Shown in pieces: positions 1 to 8,846 of a stretch of 24,345 bases of DNA; within the stretch, counting starts at the first letter, position 1; the number at the start of each line of letters is the position of its first letter. The notes under the pieces are model-generated. The model worked only from the letters and a program-made list of their open reading frames with translations, searched no databases and was not told the origin of the DNA. Where the stretch lies: NCBI GenBank assembly GCA_026770575.1, contig MU657164.1, positions 1,348,848-1,373,192 on the forward strand, given 5' to 3'. This DNA comes from Pelagophyceae sp. CCMP2097. Lineage: Eukaryota > Sar > Pelagophyceae. The translations under genes and the position numbers were made by a program.

Positions 1-14
1 ACAGACAGACAGAC
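1..14. repeat. ACAG microsatellite at window edge
   Basis: The first 14 bases are three and a half copies of ACAG. The tract is cut by the window edge, so its true length is unknown. Confidence 0.8.
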
Positions 15-43
15 ATAATTGCCCCTGGTAATCCTTCAATCAA

Positions 44-106
44 AGGACCCGAAGGGCCCTTGCCGTAAACTGACGTTGAATAAACGGCAAGGACCCTTCG
101 GGTCCT
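44..106. repeat. Large perfect-arm hairpin
   Basis: Bases 44-66 and 84-106 are reverse complements over 23 bp with one mismatch (C versus T near the middle), leaving a 17-base loop. The arms carry the motif AGGACCCGAAGGG. The hairpin sits just before the dispersed repeat at 117-305. It could be the end structure of a foldback or MITE-type element whose left part is outside the window. Confidence 0.85.
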
Positions 107-116
107 GAAAAAAACG

Positions 117-305
117 TCGAATGACGTTTATCGCTGAAAATGCCATTTTTCGCGAAACGCGCTAAAAGTGACAGATTCGGACTCGCCGCGTCAGCGCGCG
201 TCGAATGCGCTAAGTGGCATCTAAAATTTCCAAAATTTTAAATTTGATGATTTTTGAAATAAATAACGGTGATTTTCGTAAATTGCGTTGATTTTCGGAC
301 GAAGG
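117..305 (+). repeat. Dispersed AT-rich repeat, copy 1
   Basis: This stretch aligns base for base with 23938-24122, same orientation, at roughly 75-80% identity by eye. Shared anchors are AATGACGTTTATCGCTGAAA, GTCAGCGCGCGTCGAATG, TTTCCAAAATTT and TTGATTTTC. It has no convincing ORF. It is probably part of a non-autonomous transposable element family; only the second copy shows terminal inverted repeats in this window. Confidence 0.85.
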
Positions 306-313
306 GATAAACT

Positions 314-990
314 TCAAACAGTGCTTAGATAGTGATGAGACTCGGCCCCTGCGGGGCCCTTAGAGTTCGAGCGCGGCACCGCCGGCGCGCGCCCGGGCGC
401 GCCGCGCGGCCCTGGTGGCGGCCGGCATGCGCTCCGGGCGTACCCGGGGGTGCGCCTGGGGCCCCTCGATAGCGGGACGAGCGCAGGGAAGCCGCTGCGA
501 CGCAGCTCTCCGAGCCCGGAGGCGCGATGATGTGGCGCGACTTGACGAACTTTCAAGCGACTCGGATCGGATCGAATTCGGGCGGATGCACGGTTGCACG
601 GTTGCGGGTTTCCTGAGAGTGGGCAGCGTCCACCGCGGCTTGCGGCGACGTTGGGCGCATCCCGGCGGGTGCCGCAAGGAGCACGCCTGCCGAGATTGCC
701 GAGTCTCGCGAAGACATTCGGCACCTCCGTGTCGCGCGAAGACTTGAGCCACCGACGGGCATCGGCGCGCGTGCTCCCGAGGCCCGCCGCCGGAGAGAGG
801 CGAGGCTGCCAAGGACCCACTTGTGTGGCATACCTTGGATGAATATGGATACCGGCGGCCTCCGTCACGGGAGGGCGAGGGCCTCGTCGCGGCGTGTGCT
901 CATGCGCAGAGCGTGATTGAGCGTGCCGACTTCTTCAGTGAGGACCATCAGTGCGGGACCGCAGGGTGTCGTCGCGGCGAGGACTTGCGC
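314..990. other. GC-rich stretch, no gene resolved
   Basis: Open frames exist on both strands here (for example 314-868 minus and 415-747 plus). All translate to Arg/Pro/Ala-rich, low-complexity protein with no recognisable motif, as random frames do in GC-rich DNA. Part of it must be the 3' flank of the lipocalin gene that ends at 991. An exon of an unrecognised gene cannot be excluded. Confidence 0.5.
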
Positions 991-2406
991 TTAAGCGCGG
1001 CAGAGCGTGCCTACGTCGTCCTCGACCCATTTGTGCGGGACCTTGACGAGCGTCGGGAGGCCGGTGGGGTAGAGGTGCTTTTCTACGAGGTCCGTTTTGA
1101 TATTCTCGTACGTCGAGTCGTCCATAACGGGCTTGCGCGCCATGATCCAGACGTACCTAACAAGACGCTCGAACGAAGCGCCCCGCCGGCGTGCCATTGG
1201 CGACGTTTGTTCGACAAGACCTCTAGGACGAGGTGCGACAAAGACCCTGTGACAAGAGCCCCGTGACACGGTCCTTGGGAAGGCCCTTTGAAGAGGTCCC
1301 TCTCAGACGAGGTCCCTCTGGCAAGAGTTCCAGAGTCGAGGTCCCCGTGACGAGGGCCCGTGACGGGGTCCTGTGGCAAAGGGCCCTTTGGCCAGGTCCC
1401 TGTGAGAGGGTCCCCTTCACAAGGACCCGAAGACAAGGGCCCTGTGCCGAGGTTCTCGTGACAAGGTCCCGAGTCACGTTCCCCAGAACGAGGGCCCCGT
1501 CGCAAGGTCCCTTTGACAAGTTCCTTATGACACAGTTCCCTATGACACAGTTCCTTATGACACAGTTCCCGCGAGGGTCCCTGGGACAAGGTCCCTTTGA
1601 CAAGGCCTCTTCGACCAAAGTCCCCGTGACAAGATTGCATAGGACCCGTGCCAAGGACCCGTGCCAACCTTTCCGTGACAAGGTGGGAAACCCGGCCGCG
1701 TGAGACGCGGGTGTTCGCGCGCGGTTCGGCCATCCCACCACAAACCAAGCTTCCTCATCGTCCAAAGAAACTTCGCTCTGCTCGATGACGAGGTACGGCA
1801 TCTTCAACGGCCAAAAGGGCGAGACGAGCCAGCTGGCGGGGGAGTCGGACACCCAGCCGTAGCCTACGTAACGTCGTGTCGCACGTCGAATCCGTCTCAA
1901 CGCCCGTAGAAATCCGTCATAAATCCGCCTCGAATCCATTTCCAAAAGGCATTCTTCCCGCGCCACCGGCGTCGATATGGCGCACCTTTCTGGGGCATGG
2001 ACTTGATTGGACCCTCTAAAAAGCCAGCATTAAAGGTGAAGTCCACTTGGACCCCGTCCGCCCACTCCGCCGGTGTATACACCTCGCGGCAGTTACATGC
2101 ACCCACTTCAAAGTACGTCGGCTGCACGCCGATGACGTACCTACACGCGCGTGGGCGGCCGACGCAGGTCTCACCGAAGGCGATCGATCTCCAAGCTTCT
2201 CGCGGAGGCGCCCCGCCGCTTTGCCACCATGCATTGTAACTGGGGCTCACAATAGGCCAGGAGAACGTCCTTCGGGACTGGAGGGAGAGCGTTCCGAGAG
2301 GGTAGACCACACCCTCCTCCGCTTCTCACCAGGTGCCCATCAACTTCGGGACGTCCACATGCGCCACGGCCACGAGCGGCGGCAGCGACGACCCGCCCTG
2401 GCCCAT
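991..2406 (-). CDS. Blc/TIL-type lipocalin (4 exons)
   Basis: Small beta-barrel lipid-binding protein related to bacterial Blc and plant temperature-induced lipocalin, which bind membrane lipids and protect against oxidative and heat stress. Proposed exons on the minus strand: 2406-2330, 2140-1986, 1863-1719, 1156-991 (stop), about 180 residues, normal for the family. All phases match. The first junction rebuilds the lipocalin G-T-W-Y motif (Gly24, Trp26). It is followed by PTYFEVGACN, then VDFTFN, GPIKSM, PFWPLKMPYLVIE and the C-terminal strand YVWIMARKPVMDD, all typical of this subfamily. The third intron (1157-1718) holds a minisatellite and appears to use a GC donor. A GT donor at 1745 is possible but would delete the conserved G-x-P-x-R strand. 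The N-terminus MGQGGSS fits an N-myristoylation site. There is no signal peptide, unlike bacterial Blc. The gene is divergent from the PHD/SET gene. Family is clear; the first exon and third donor are less sure. Confidence 0.83.
1232..1690. repeat. 14-15-bp minisatellite in lipocalin intron 3
   Basis: Degenerate tandem array with unit GACAAGGTCCCTGT (plus strand), including a clean run of GACACAGTTCCCTAT-like 15-mers near 1533-1570. The array fills most of intron 1157-1718. The same unit recurs at 19420-20150 in the golgin gene. The long open frames across it are by-products of its low complexity. Confidence 0.9.
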
Positions 2407-2615
2407 GACGTCGCGGGCGCGCGCGTTCCGAGCCTCGGGTGTTCCAGTCACACACTCAAGTCCAATATCGGAAGAACGTTTCCGATTGCGGATTTCAGCG
2501 ATCGTTCGAAAAATCCTTGCACGGTTGCTTTTCTCGCGGAGCGCGCAGCCTCCGAATTGCGCGTCTGCGGAGACGAGCGCGGGGCGAGTGGCCGGGCGCG
2601 CGGGCGTTTGGGAAA
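2407..2615. promoter_or_regulatory. Putative bidirectional promoter, lipocalin / PHD-SET gene
   Basis: The interval lies between the proposed lipocalin ATG (2406, minus) and the first candidate ATG of the PHD/SET gene (2616, plus). Its middle (about 2450-2520) is less GC-rich than its surroundings and contains ATATCGGAAGAACG and TTTCCGATTGCGG. These are near-palindromic GGAA/TTCC-like motifs flanking a short spacer. No TATA box is visible. Function is inferred only from position. Confidence 0.35.
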
Positions 2616-5600
2616 ATGCCAGTAGCGAAGAAGGTCAGTGAAGAAGTCGCGGTCTGCGAGGCGCCTTGTTTCGGGGCGCCCCGGCGGGTTTCCCCGGACG
2701 GTGCCCGAGTTCCCCGGGCGGGTCGGCGCCGCACCGGCAGCTCTAGATGCGGCGCAGCGACGACGTCGCGAAGAAGGCGCCGGCCGCGAAGAAGGCGGCG
2801 GCCGACGGTGCTGCTCAAAGCGCGACAGCGTCGCGGGGGGAACCCGGCACCACGCCGCAGCGCATTTCGCGCGCATCGAAGCGCGCGCCGAAACCGGCGG
2901 AAGTCGACGCGGCGGCCGCGGCGACAGCGGCCGTTGATTTGGCGGCGTGCGTTGACTTTGCGGCGTGCACAGCGGCCGCCCCAGTCGCCCACGAGTGCCA
3001 AGTCGACGCCGCGCAACGCACGCCGCCGCGCGAAGCGGACGGCGACCTTGCACAAAGTGGCGGCCAATCGGCCGACGGCCAAACAACCGAAGGCCGCGCG
3101 ACGGCCGCTCCACAAACACACGCCGCGGCCGCTTCGGCGGCCGTGCGGCACGGCGGTGCTTCTGCGGCGGGGGCGGCGCGTGGCGTGGCGCGGTCGCCGG
3201 CGCGGCGGGCGAGTGAGTACAGCGCACAGTGCCGCGCGGGCCTCGACGACCTCGACGACGAGCCCGCCGACCTCGAAGACGACGAGCCCGCCCTCTCCGA
3301 TGAGCCCGCGGCTCTCGACGACGACCCCGCCGCCTCCGCGTCGCCGCGGCTACCCTCCTTTGGCGAGCGCCGGCTGGGGCTCGGCCGCATCGTGCGCAAC
3401 GGCAAATTCATGTTCTACGTCGCCAGGGACGGCGAGACGCCCGCCAGCGCCGCAGACATGCTCGGCGTCGACGCACACGACCTCGTCGACGCCAACCAAC
3501 ACTGGTGCGTCTCTAGCGCGGCACACGCCCCAAGATCCGGAATTCCAATGACACTTGGACAGTGCGAGAAAAACTTGTCGGGCGGAATTTCGGAATTTGC
3601 ATATCCTGATACCGACGCCATTTTTGGGAGAGGGATTTCCGCCACGCGGCGCCGACGCCTTGGTCCAGGTTCGCGGGCCTCGCCCCGTCGGCGCAGCTGA
3701 TCCCGCACACGGCGCTGGTGCTGGTGGGGGTTGGGGACTTTGAAAGTATGTCAGAGAAATGCCGTCAGTATGCAGAACAACTCCGACGAGGCGTTGCCGC
3801 AACTCTGTTAAGGCAAAAGCCGGACGCGGCGCGCAAATGCGCCATCTGCGGCGACGCGCAGGACGCGTTGGTGCGCGAAGATGCGCTCTATAACGATGGG
3901 CGGATGGCCAAGTGCGAAGGGTGCGGCGTGAACGTACACGAAAGCTGTTGCGAAGGCGCGTATACGAGCGGCGGCTGGCGATGCGCAGACTGCGGCGACG
4001 ACGAAGGCGGCAACGGCGCGACGAACGGCGGCAACGGCGAAAGCGGCGGCGGCAACGGCGCGACGAACGGCGGCAGCGGCGAAAGCGGCGGCACCAACGG
4101 CGCGACGAACGGCGCCAACGGTGCGACGAACGGCGGCGCCGGCGCGACGCACGGCGGCCACGGCGCGACGAACAGCGGCAATGGTGCGACGAAGAGCGGC
4201 GTCGGCGCGACCCACGGCAGCAAGAGCCCGACGACGCACGGCGGCAACGGCGCGACGAGCATCAACGGCGCGACGAGCATCAACGGCGCGACGAGCATCA
4301 ACGGCGCGACGAGCATCAACGGCGCGACGAGCATCAACGGTGAGAGCCCACCGCCGCCGTGCGGCGTCTGCGGCGGCCGCGCGGGCCGGGGCGCTCCTTT
4401 GCGGGCGTGCTGCGGCGTGCTCGCCGTCAAGGCGGTGCCGCCGCAGCCGGGTACGGCGGCGAGGCGGGTTGCGGACGCGGCGTACGACGCGTGGCTCGCC
4501 GATTTGGACTGTTACGTCTCGAATGAAGGCCGCCGCCCACAAGCCGCGCAGATGCGGCCGCCGCGGTCATCGCAGCCGCCGAAAGCGGTGTCAAGGCCGG
4601 CGCAGATGTCGGAATTGCAGACGTATTGGCGAATTGGCGAACAAGACGAAGGAGCTCTTCAAACTTACGCCGCCGACGACAAGCGCCGAAAAGTAGACGC
4701 GGCGCTCAAGGCGCGGCATTCGCCGCCACAGACCACGGGCCGGAAGAAGGGCGAAGTCGAGGCGGGGGCGCAGAGGCACGCGCAGCAGAAGCGGCAAGCG
4801 GCCTGGTTGGGCACGCCACAGGCGGCCGCCGCGGTGGAGAAGACTTGGGCGGCCGACGCGGCGCGCGGCGCTGCGCGCGACGAGGCGGCCGGCGCGCTGC
4901 TGACGGCCGGCGCTCGGCAGACGGCGGGCGCTGCGCGCGAGACGAAGAGCGCTCAGCAGACGCGCGACGGCGCTGCGGCGCGTGGATCATCGAAAGACAC
5001 AGCATTTGAAATTGGCGACTTTTCCGACGACGACGAAGAGGCCCCCGCCGCTTCCGGCATCGAAGAGGACGACGCTTCAGAAGACGACGTCTTGTTCGTC
5101 TCGTCGGCGCCGGGCCGCGACGCGGCCGAGGCGACAAGCCTCCTCAAGAGGTAATGTTGAGCGCCCCGCACTTTGCCTGCGCGCCGATGCGCGGTGCTAG
5201 GCGCGCGCCGCCGGGCGCTTTGGACGCGAGGCACTGTGATATGGACCGCGACGGACCGCTCCAGTCGGAGATCGAGACGTGGACGGCCGCGGCCGCAAAG
5301 GCCGCCCGAGCGCTGGCCGAGGCGCGGCGTTTAAACGATTCGCCGCCCGCGGAGTTGCGCGCGGGGCGGAAGCGTCCGTTTTCGGACGACGCGAGACTTG
5401 ATGATGACGCCGTCCTCCAACCGCCGCACACCGGCTGCTGCGGCGCTTCAGACTTTGCCATCCGGCGCCTCGGCGACGACGACGCACAAGTCGGCGGCTG
5501 CGGCTGCGCCTCGCCCGCCGCAGTGGCCGACCGCCCGGCGGGCCGCGCGGAAACGGGTTCGCGGGCGGCGCAGGTGACGCCGGGCGTCATGCTGCAGGGC

Positions 5601-7640
5601 GTCAGCATGACTCCCGGCGTGAGCATCCTCGCTGGCGCGTCCGCGGACGTTGCCGCGGACTCTGCCGCGGACTCCGCCGCCGCAGCGGACTCGTCTGCGG
5701 CCTTGGCGCCGTGGGCGACCGCGGTGCCCGCGAGCAGCGGGCTGCCTGCGTGGATGACACCCGGGACAGAAGTTTCCTCCGACGACGGCTCCGCCGCCTC
5801 GCGCGGCGCGCGCGACGAAGGCCAAAGTTTGGAAGAAAAACGCTTGGAAGACTTGCGCGTCATCGCCGCAGCCCGGGCGCCGTCGCGTTTACTCTCGCGG
5901 TTAAACGACCGCGCCGCGTTTGAAGACGTCTTGCAGATGCGGTCTTTAGCTTGCGCCGTGGCGGCGGAAGCGCGGCGGTTGCAGAGCGGCGGACGGCAGG
6001 ACGATATACGCTTAAGAGACGACCTCCGCGCCGCTCTCGCCGTGCTAGCAGCAAACGACCGCGCTGCCGCGGCGCGCAACGGCGCGCCGACGAGCGGGGC
6101 GCGCCAGGCGCACCAGGAGCGGATCGATGCTGCGGCGCTCTTGGCTCTGACTTCCCTCGTGAATTTAGAGCACGCCTCATCCTACGAGGGCCCGCCGCAG
6201 CCGAAGAAGAGGTCGGGAGGGTGGCTGGCCCGGGCCGCCGCTTTGGAGGAGGCGCCGCGCCCAGTTGCCGTTTCGGCGCCCGTGCGGCAGCCTTCTTTGA
6301 CCAAGAAGAAACCCGGAGTTCGTTCGTTTATGCGCGCCGCAAAGCCGCGCGCCGCCGCGTGGGCCTCGCACGCCACGCTCGCCTTGTGGACCGTGGACTG
6401 CGGCTGCGGCGAGAGGTGAGCGCGGCGTCTATTTCGAATCGCTTCCCACTGAAAAGTTCCAAGGAGAGCGGCCGTGCGAAACGGCGAGTTGGACGGAGAG
6501 CGGCCGTGCGAAACGGCGAGTTGGACGGCAACTGCCTCTTCTCACGGAGAGACCGGCTGTTCGACGGACCGTCTCAAGCGGCTCTTTTCGAGGGGTCTCT
6601 TTCCAGGCGCCTTGTCGAGTGGCCGTCTCGAGGGACTTTGGCCTCGGGGGCCCTTGCGGGGGGGCGTCTCGAGCGTCTGATTGCAAGGCCGCCTCGAGCG
6701 CCTCTCGAGGGGCCGTCTCGAGGGGCCGTCTCGAGAGGCCGTTTCGAGGGGCGGTGTAAAGAGCTGTCTCGGAGGCGGTCCCTCGAGACGCATCGAAAGG
6801 AGCCGTTTCGAGAGGCCGTTTCGAGGGACCCTCTCGAGAGGCTTTCTCGAGGGGCCATTTCGAGATACCTTCTCGAGGGGCCGCCTCGAGACGCCCCTCG
6901 AGACGGCGCCTTTTTGACGGCCCCTCGAAACAACGCCTCGAGAAGGCACCTCTCGCCGGCCCCTCTGGAGGGCCACTCGAGAAGGCTTCTCGAAAAGGCT
7001 TCTCGAAAGATGCCTCGTGAGGGCCACTCGAAAAGGTGCCTAAAAACGGCCCCTTCTCGCAAGCTTCTCGCTCGAAACGGTCATTCGAACTGGCCACTCG
7101 AAAAGGTCCCTCGAGGGGGTCAACGGCCCTTTTTTGGCGGCCCCTCCCTTCTCGGGGCGGCCCCTTCTCGGGGGCCCTCCAAAGGCGCCTCGAACGGCTG
7201 TTCGAGACGCCCGCTTTCGCAGAGACGTTTGGTGAGGGTGGGATCGTCAAGGGCGATGCATTTGGTTTGGCCTTTGCTGCGGCCCAAGTTGCCTGGTCAT
7301 CCAACCTCCTCGGAGAACGCATCTCGGCATTCCTAGGTCGCAAAACCAGCAGGATCGCGAAGATTTTATTTTTATCCAGTGCGAGGCCTGCCAGACGTGG
7401 CAGCACCACGCCTGCGTCGGGGTTGGGGATGGCGAAGGCGACGACGAGATCATCGGGTACACGTGCCCGCGGTGCGCTTCGGCCACGGCCAGGCGCCTGA
7501 ACAATCAGAGTCCGGAAAAACGGCCGCCCTTACTCATTAAGGCTTCGGCGTCGAGGCGGTGCGCCGGGTTGGTGGCGGATGGGCTCATTCTGAGGCATCG
7601 CCTCCACTCGTTGCTGGAGATTGTGGAGAGCCGCGTCCGA
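2616..7640 (+). CDS. LysM-PHD-PHD protein, 5' part of the PHD/SET gene
   Basis: Likely nuclear chromatin-reader region of a large gene. Proposed exons: 2616-2633 (MPVAKK), 2747-3504, 3669-5150, 5201-6415, 7337 to about 7640. Alternatively translation starts at ATG 2747, which directly follows an in-frame TAG. A Lys/Ala-rich tail and an acidic Asp/Glu segment come first. A LysM-like domain (YVARDGETPASAADMLGV, then DANQHW spliced to FAGLAPSAQLIPHTALVLV) spans the 3505-3668 intron. A PHD finger follows at about 3838-3990 (CAIC, CEGC, HESC, CADC). Next come Gly/Asn-rich repeats, a CGVCGG fragment, a long Ala-rich region and acidic clusters. A second PHD is split by the 6416-7336 intron: VDCGCGER, then CEACQTWQHHAC and YTCPRC. 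Phases match at each mapped junction. The donor after exon 7337 was not fixed. The acceptor at 5200 could instead be 5230, and an optional 45-nt intron lies at 3746-3790. Most probably one protein with the SET part downstream. Confidence 0.72.
3505..3668 (+). other. Intron splitting the LysM-like domain
   Basis: Donor GTGCGT, acceptor TCCAG before GTTCGCGG, phase 2, 164 nt. It is visibly richer in A/T than the flanking exons and contains stop codons in frame after the junction. Removing it joins the two halves of the LysM-like domain at a Trp codon. Confidence 0.8.
4249..4338 (+). repeat. Five 18-bp coding repeats (GATSIN)
   Basis: Five identical tandem copies of GGCGCGACGAGCATCAAC encode five GATSIN hexapeptides. 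They end a longer, degenerate Gly/Asn/Ala/Thr-rich region (about 4006-4350) that follows the first PHD finger. Perfect identity between copies indicates recent expansion. It is probably a flexible linker. Confidence 0.95.
6416..7336 (+). other. Expanded intron inside the second PHD finger
   Basis: Donor GAGAG/GTGAGC at 6416, acceptor TTCCTAG ending at 7336, phase 2, 921 nt. It separates the first Cys pair of the PHD finger from the rest. Near its start a 32-bp unit is duplicated in tandem (6463 and 6495). Most of the remainder is a 13-bp minisatellite. Confidence 0.8.
6545..7225. repeat. 13-bp minisatellite (TCTCGAGGGGCCG)
   Basis: Degenerate array with unit TCTCGAGGGGCCG and variants, best preserved around 6695-6760, where consecutive units are nearly identical. 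Each unit contains the palindrome CTCGAG. The array lies wholly inside intron 6416-7336. Long frames on both strands across it are spurious. Confidence 0.9.
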
Positions 7641-8846
7641 GTGTTTTCAAGCTGGCAAACCCGGAAACTTGAAAGCCCCCGCTCATGGGCAGCGCGCCCT
7701 TTGGAGCGCGTGGGCGGGGAGTCCGTTTCAGGGGCCTCGAAGGCCTCGGACAAGGTCCGTATACCTCTCGGACAAGGTACCTCGGACAAGGTCCGTATAC
7801 GGCCCCAGAGACGGTCCCCTCGACGGCCTTTGAGACGGTCCGTACACTGCCCAGGAGACGGGCCGTACAAGGGGCCCTCCAAGGCATCTTGAGGCGGGCT
7901 GTTGCCCCAAAACGGCCTTTTTCGACGATGCGAGGCCACGTCTGTACAGAGGGACGTTCACGGCGGGGGCCCTCCAAAGCACCTTGCCTTGCTCCAAAAC
8001 GGAGGGGCGTTCGCGGCTCTGTACAAGGCCCGACGACGCCTCTCCGGCCCCTCTCCGGTCCTCTCCGGTCCTCGACGGACCCTCTGTTGGTCCATCATAC
8101 GGTCTCGAGGGAGGGCCCCGTATGCGGTCCCTTTTGGATGGTTCGGAGGCGGCCCCAGAGGCGCACACCGACCCCTTTCGGCGGTCCATTCCCGCCCCCC
8201 TCGAGGTCCCGCCCCCCGAAAACGGCCGGGAGGCGCCGGGTTGTCCGATGATGCGAGGCGGGACGTGGCCCTTGTCTCCGGCGGGGCCCGTTTGTCCGGC
8301 TCTCCGGCCCCTCTGCGGTCCTTTTGGACGGCCCCTTGTTTCGGTTCCTTTGGGTCTGGAGGCCGTTGTTCAACGGCCCTTTCGACGGCCCCTGCACTTT
8401 CGCAGCCTCTTGGGCGGGCCCCGGAGCGTCCGCACGAGGCTCCTCGGTGGTCCATGCAGGGAGACCGCCTCCCTCGACGTCGAGTCCGACGGGGTCGGTT
8501 TGGACAAAGGCTCATCAACGGCAGACTTTCTACGGTCTTTTTGACCGGAGACGGTGGGGGGCGGATCGAGAGGTGGGATCCCTCGAAGAGCGCCCTCGCA
8601 GCGCAGCCCGGGGCTCGCACGCCCGGGCTGGCATGCGTGGCCCAAAAAGTGCGCCCGAAAAGTGCGCCCACGAGCCCGGCGCGGCGGCGCTGCCGCGGGC
8701 GATGCGGCCAGAGGCCGGCCTCTTCGCGCAAAGGGGTGCCTCGCGCGCGATGCGGGGCAGACGGGCCTTTTGAAGTGAGAGACGTACGCCTCGAAACTCG
8801 GTGATGCCACCCGTCGCGTCTCAAACTCGATTGGAAGTTCAATTAG
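7641..8846 (+). other. Probable second expanded intron, boundaries partly open
   Basis: This region lies between the PHD exon (7337 onward) and the SET exon, with an acceptor AATTAG ending at 8846. Most of it (about 7725-8560) is a mixed minisatellite. The part at 8560-8840 contains a doubled AAAAGTGCGCCCG motif and no recognisable protein motif. The donor is unresolved: phase-0 GT sites occur at 7623, 7641 and 7710. A small extra exon inside it is possible. Confidence 0.55.
7725..8560. repeat. Mixed 13-16-bp minisatellite with GACAAGGTCC and GTATAC cores
   Basis: A degenerate array opens with units such as CTCGGACAAGGTCCGTATAC and continues as GGCCCC/GACGGTCC and CTCTCCGGTCC variants. The GACAAGGTCC core is shared with the arrays at 1232-1690 and 19420-20150. 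The orientation relative to transcription is opposite to those two genes. Confidence 0.8.

Noticed and set aside
823..1266. Plus-strand frame of 147 codons
   Set aside because: It is antisense to lipocalin exon 4, whose minus-strand reading has clear family motifs and a matching splice phase.
1083..1966. Long minus-strand open frames across 1083-1748 and 1223-1966
   Set aside because: They run through the 14-bp minisatellite and give Gly/Thr/Cys/Pro repeats. Only the first part, overlapping lipocalin exon 3, is real, and splicing explains it.
2141..2329. Reading through 2141-2310 on the minus strand as lipocalin coding sequence
   Set aside because: The frame is open, but the lipocalin G-x-W-Y motif is rebuilt only if this stretch is removed as an intron (donor GTGAGA, acceptor TAG).
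2439..3551. Plus-strand frame of 370 codons overlapping the LysM/PHD gene
   Set aside because: Arg/Pro/Ser-rich low-complexity reading in the wrong frame. The competing frame contains the LysM-like domain and splices cleanly.
6429..7409. Minus-strand frame of 326 codons and its plus-strand counterparts
   Set aside because: They are reading frames of the 13-bp minisatellite within an intron, with repetitive RxLE/SRRP peptides and no domain.
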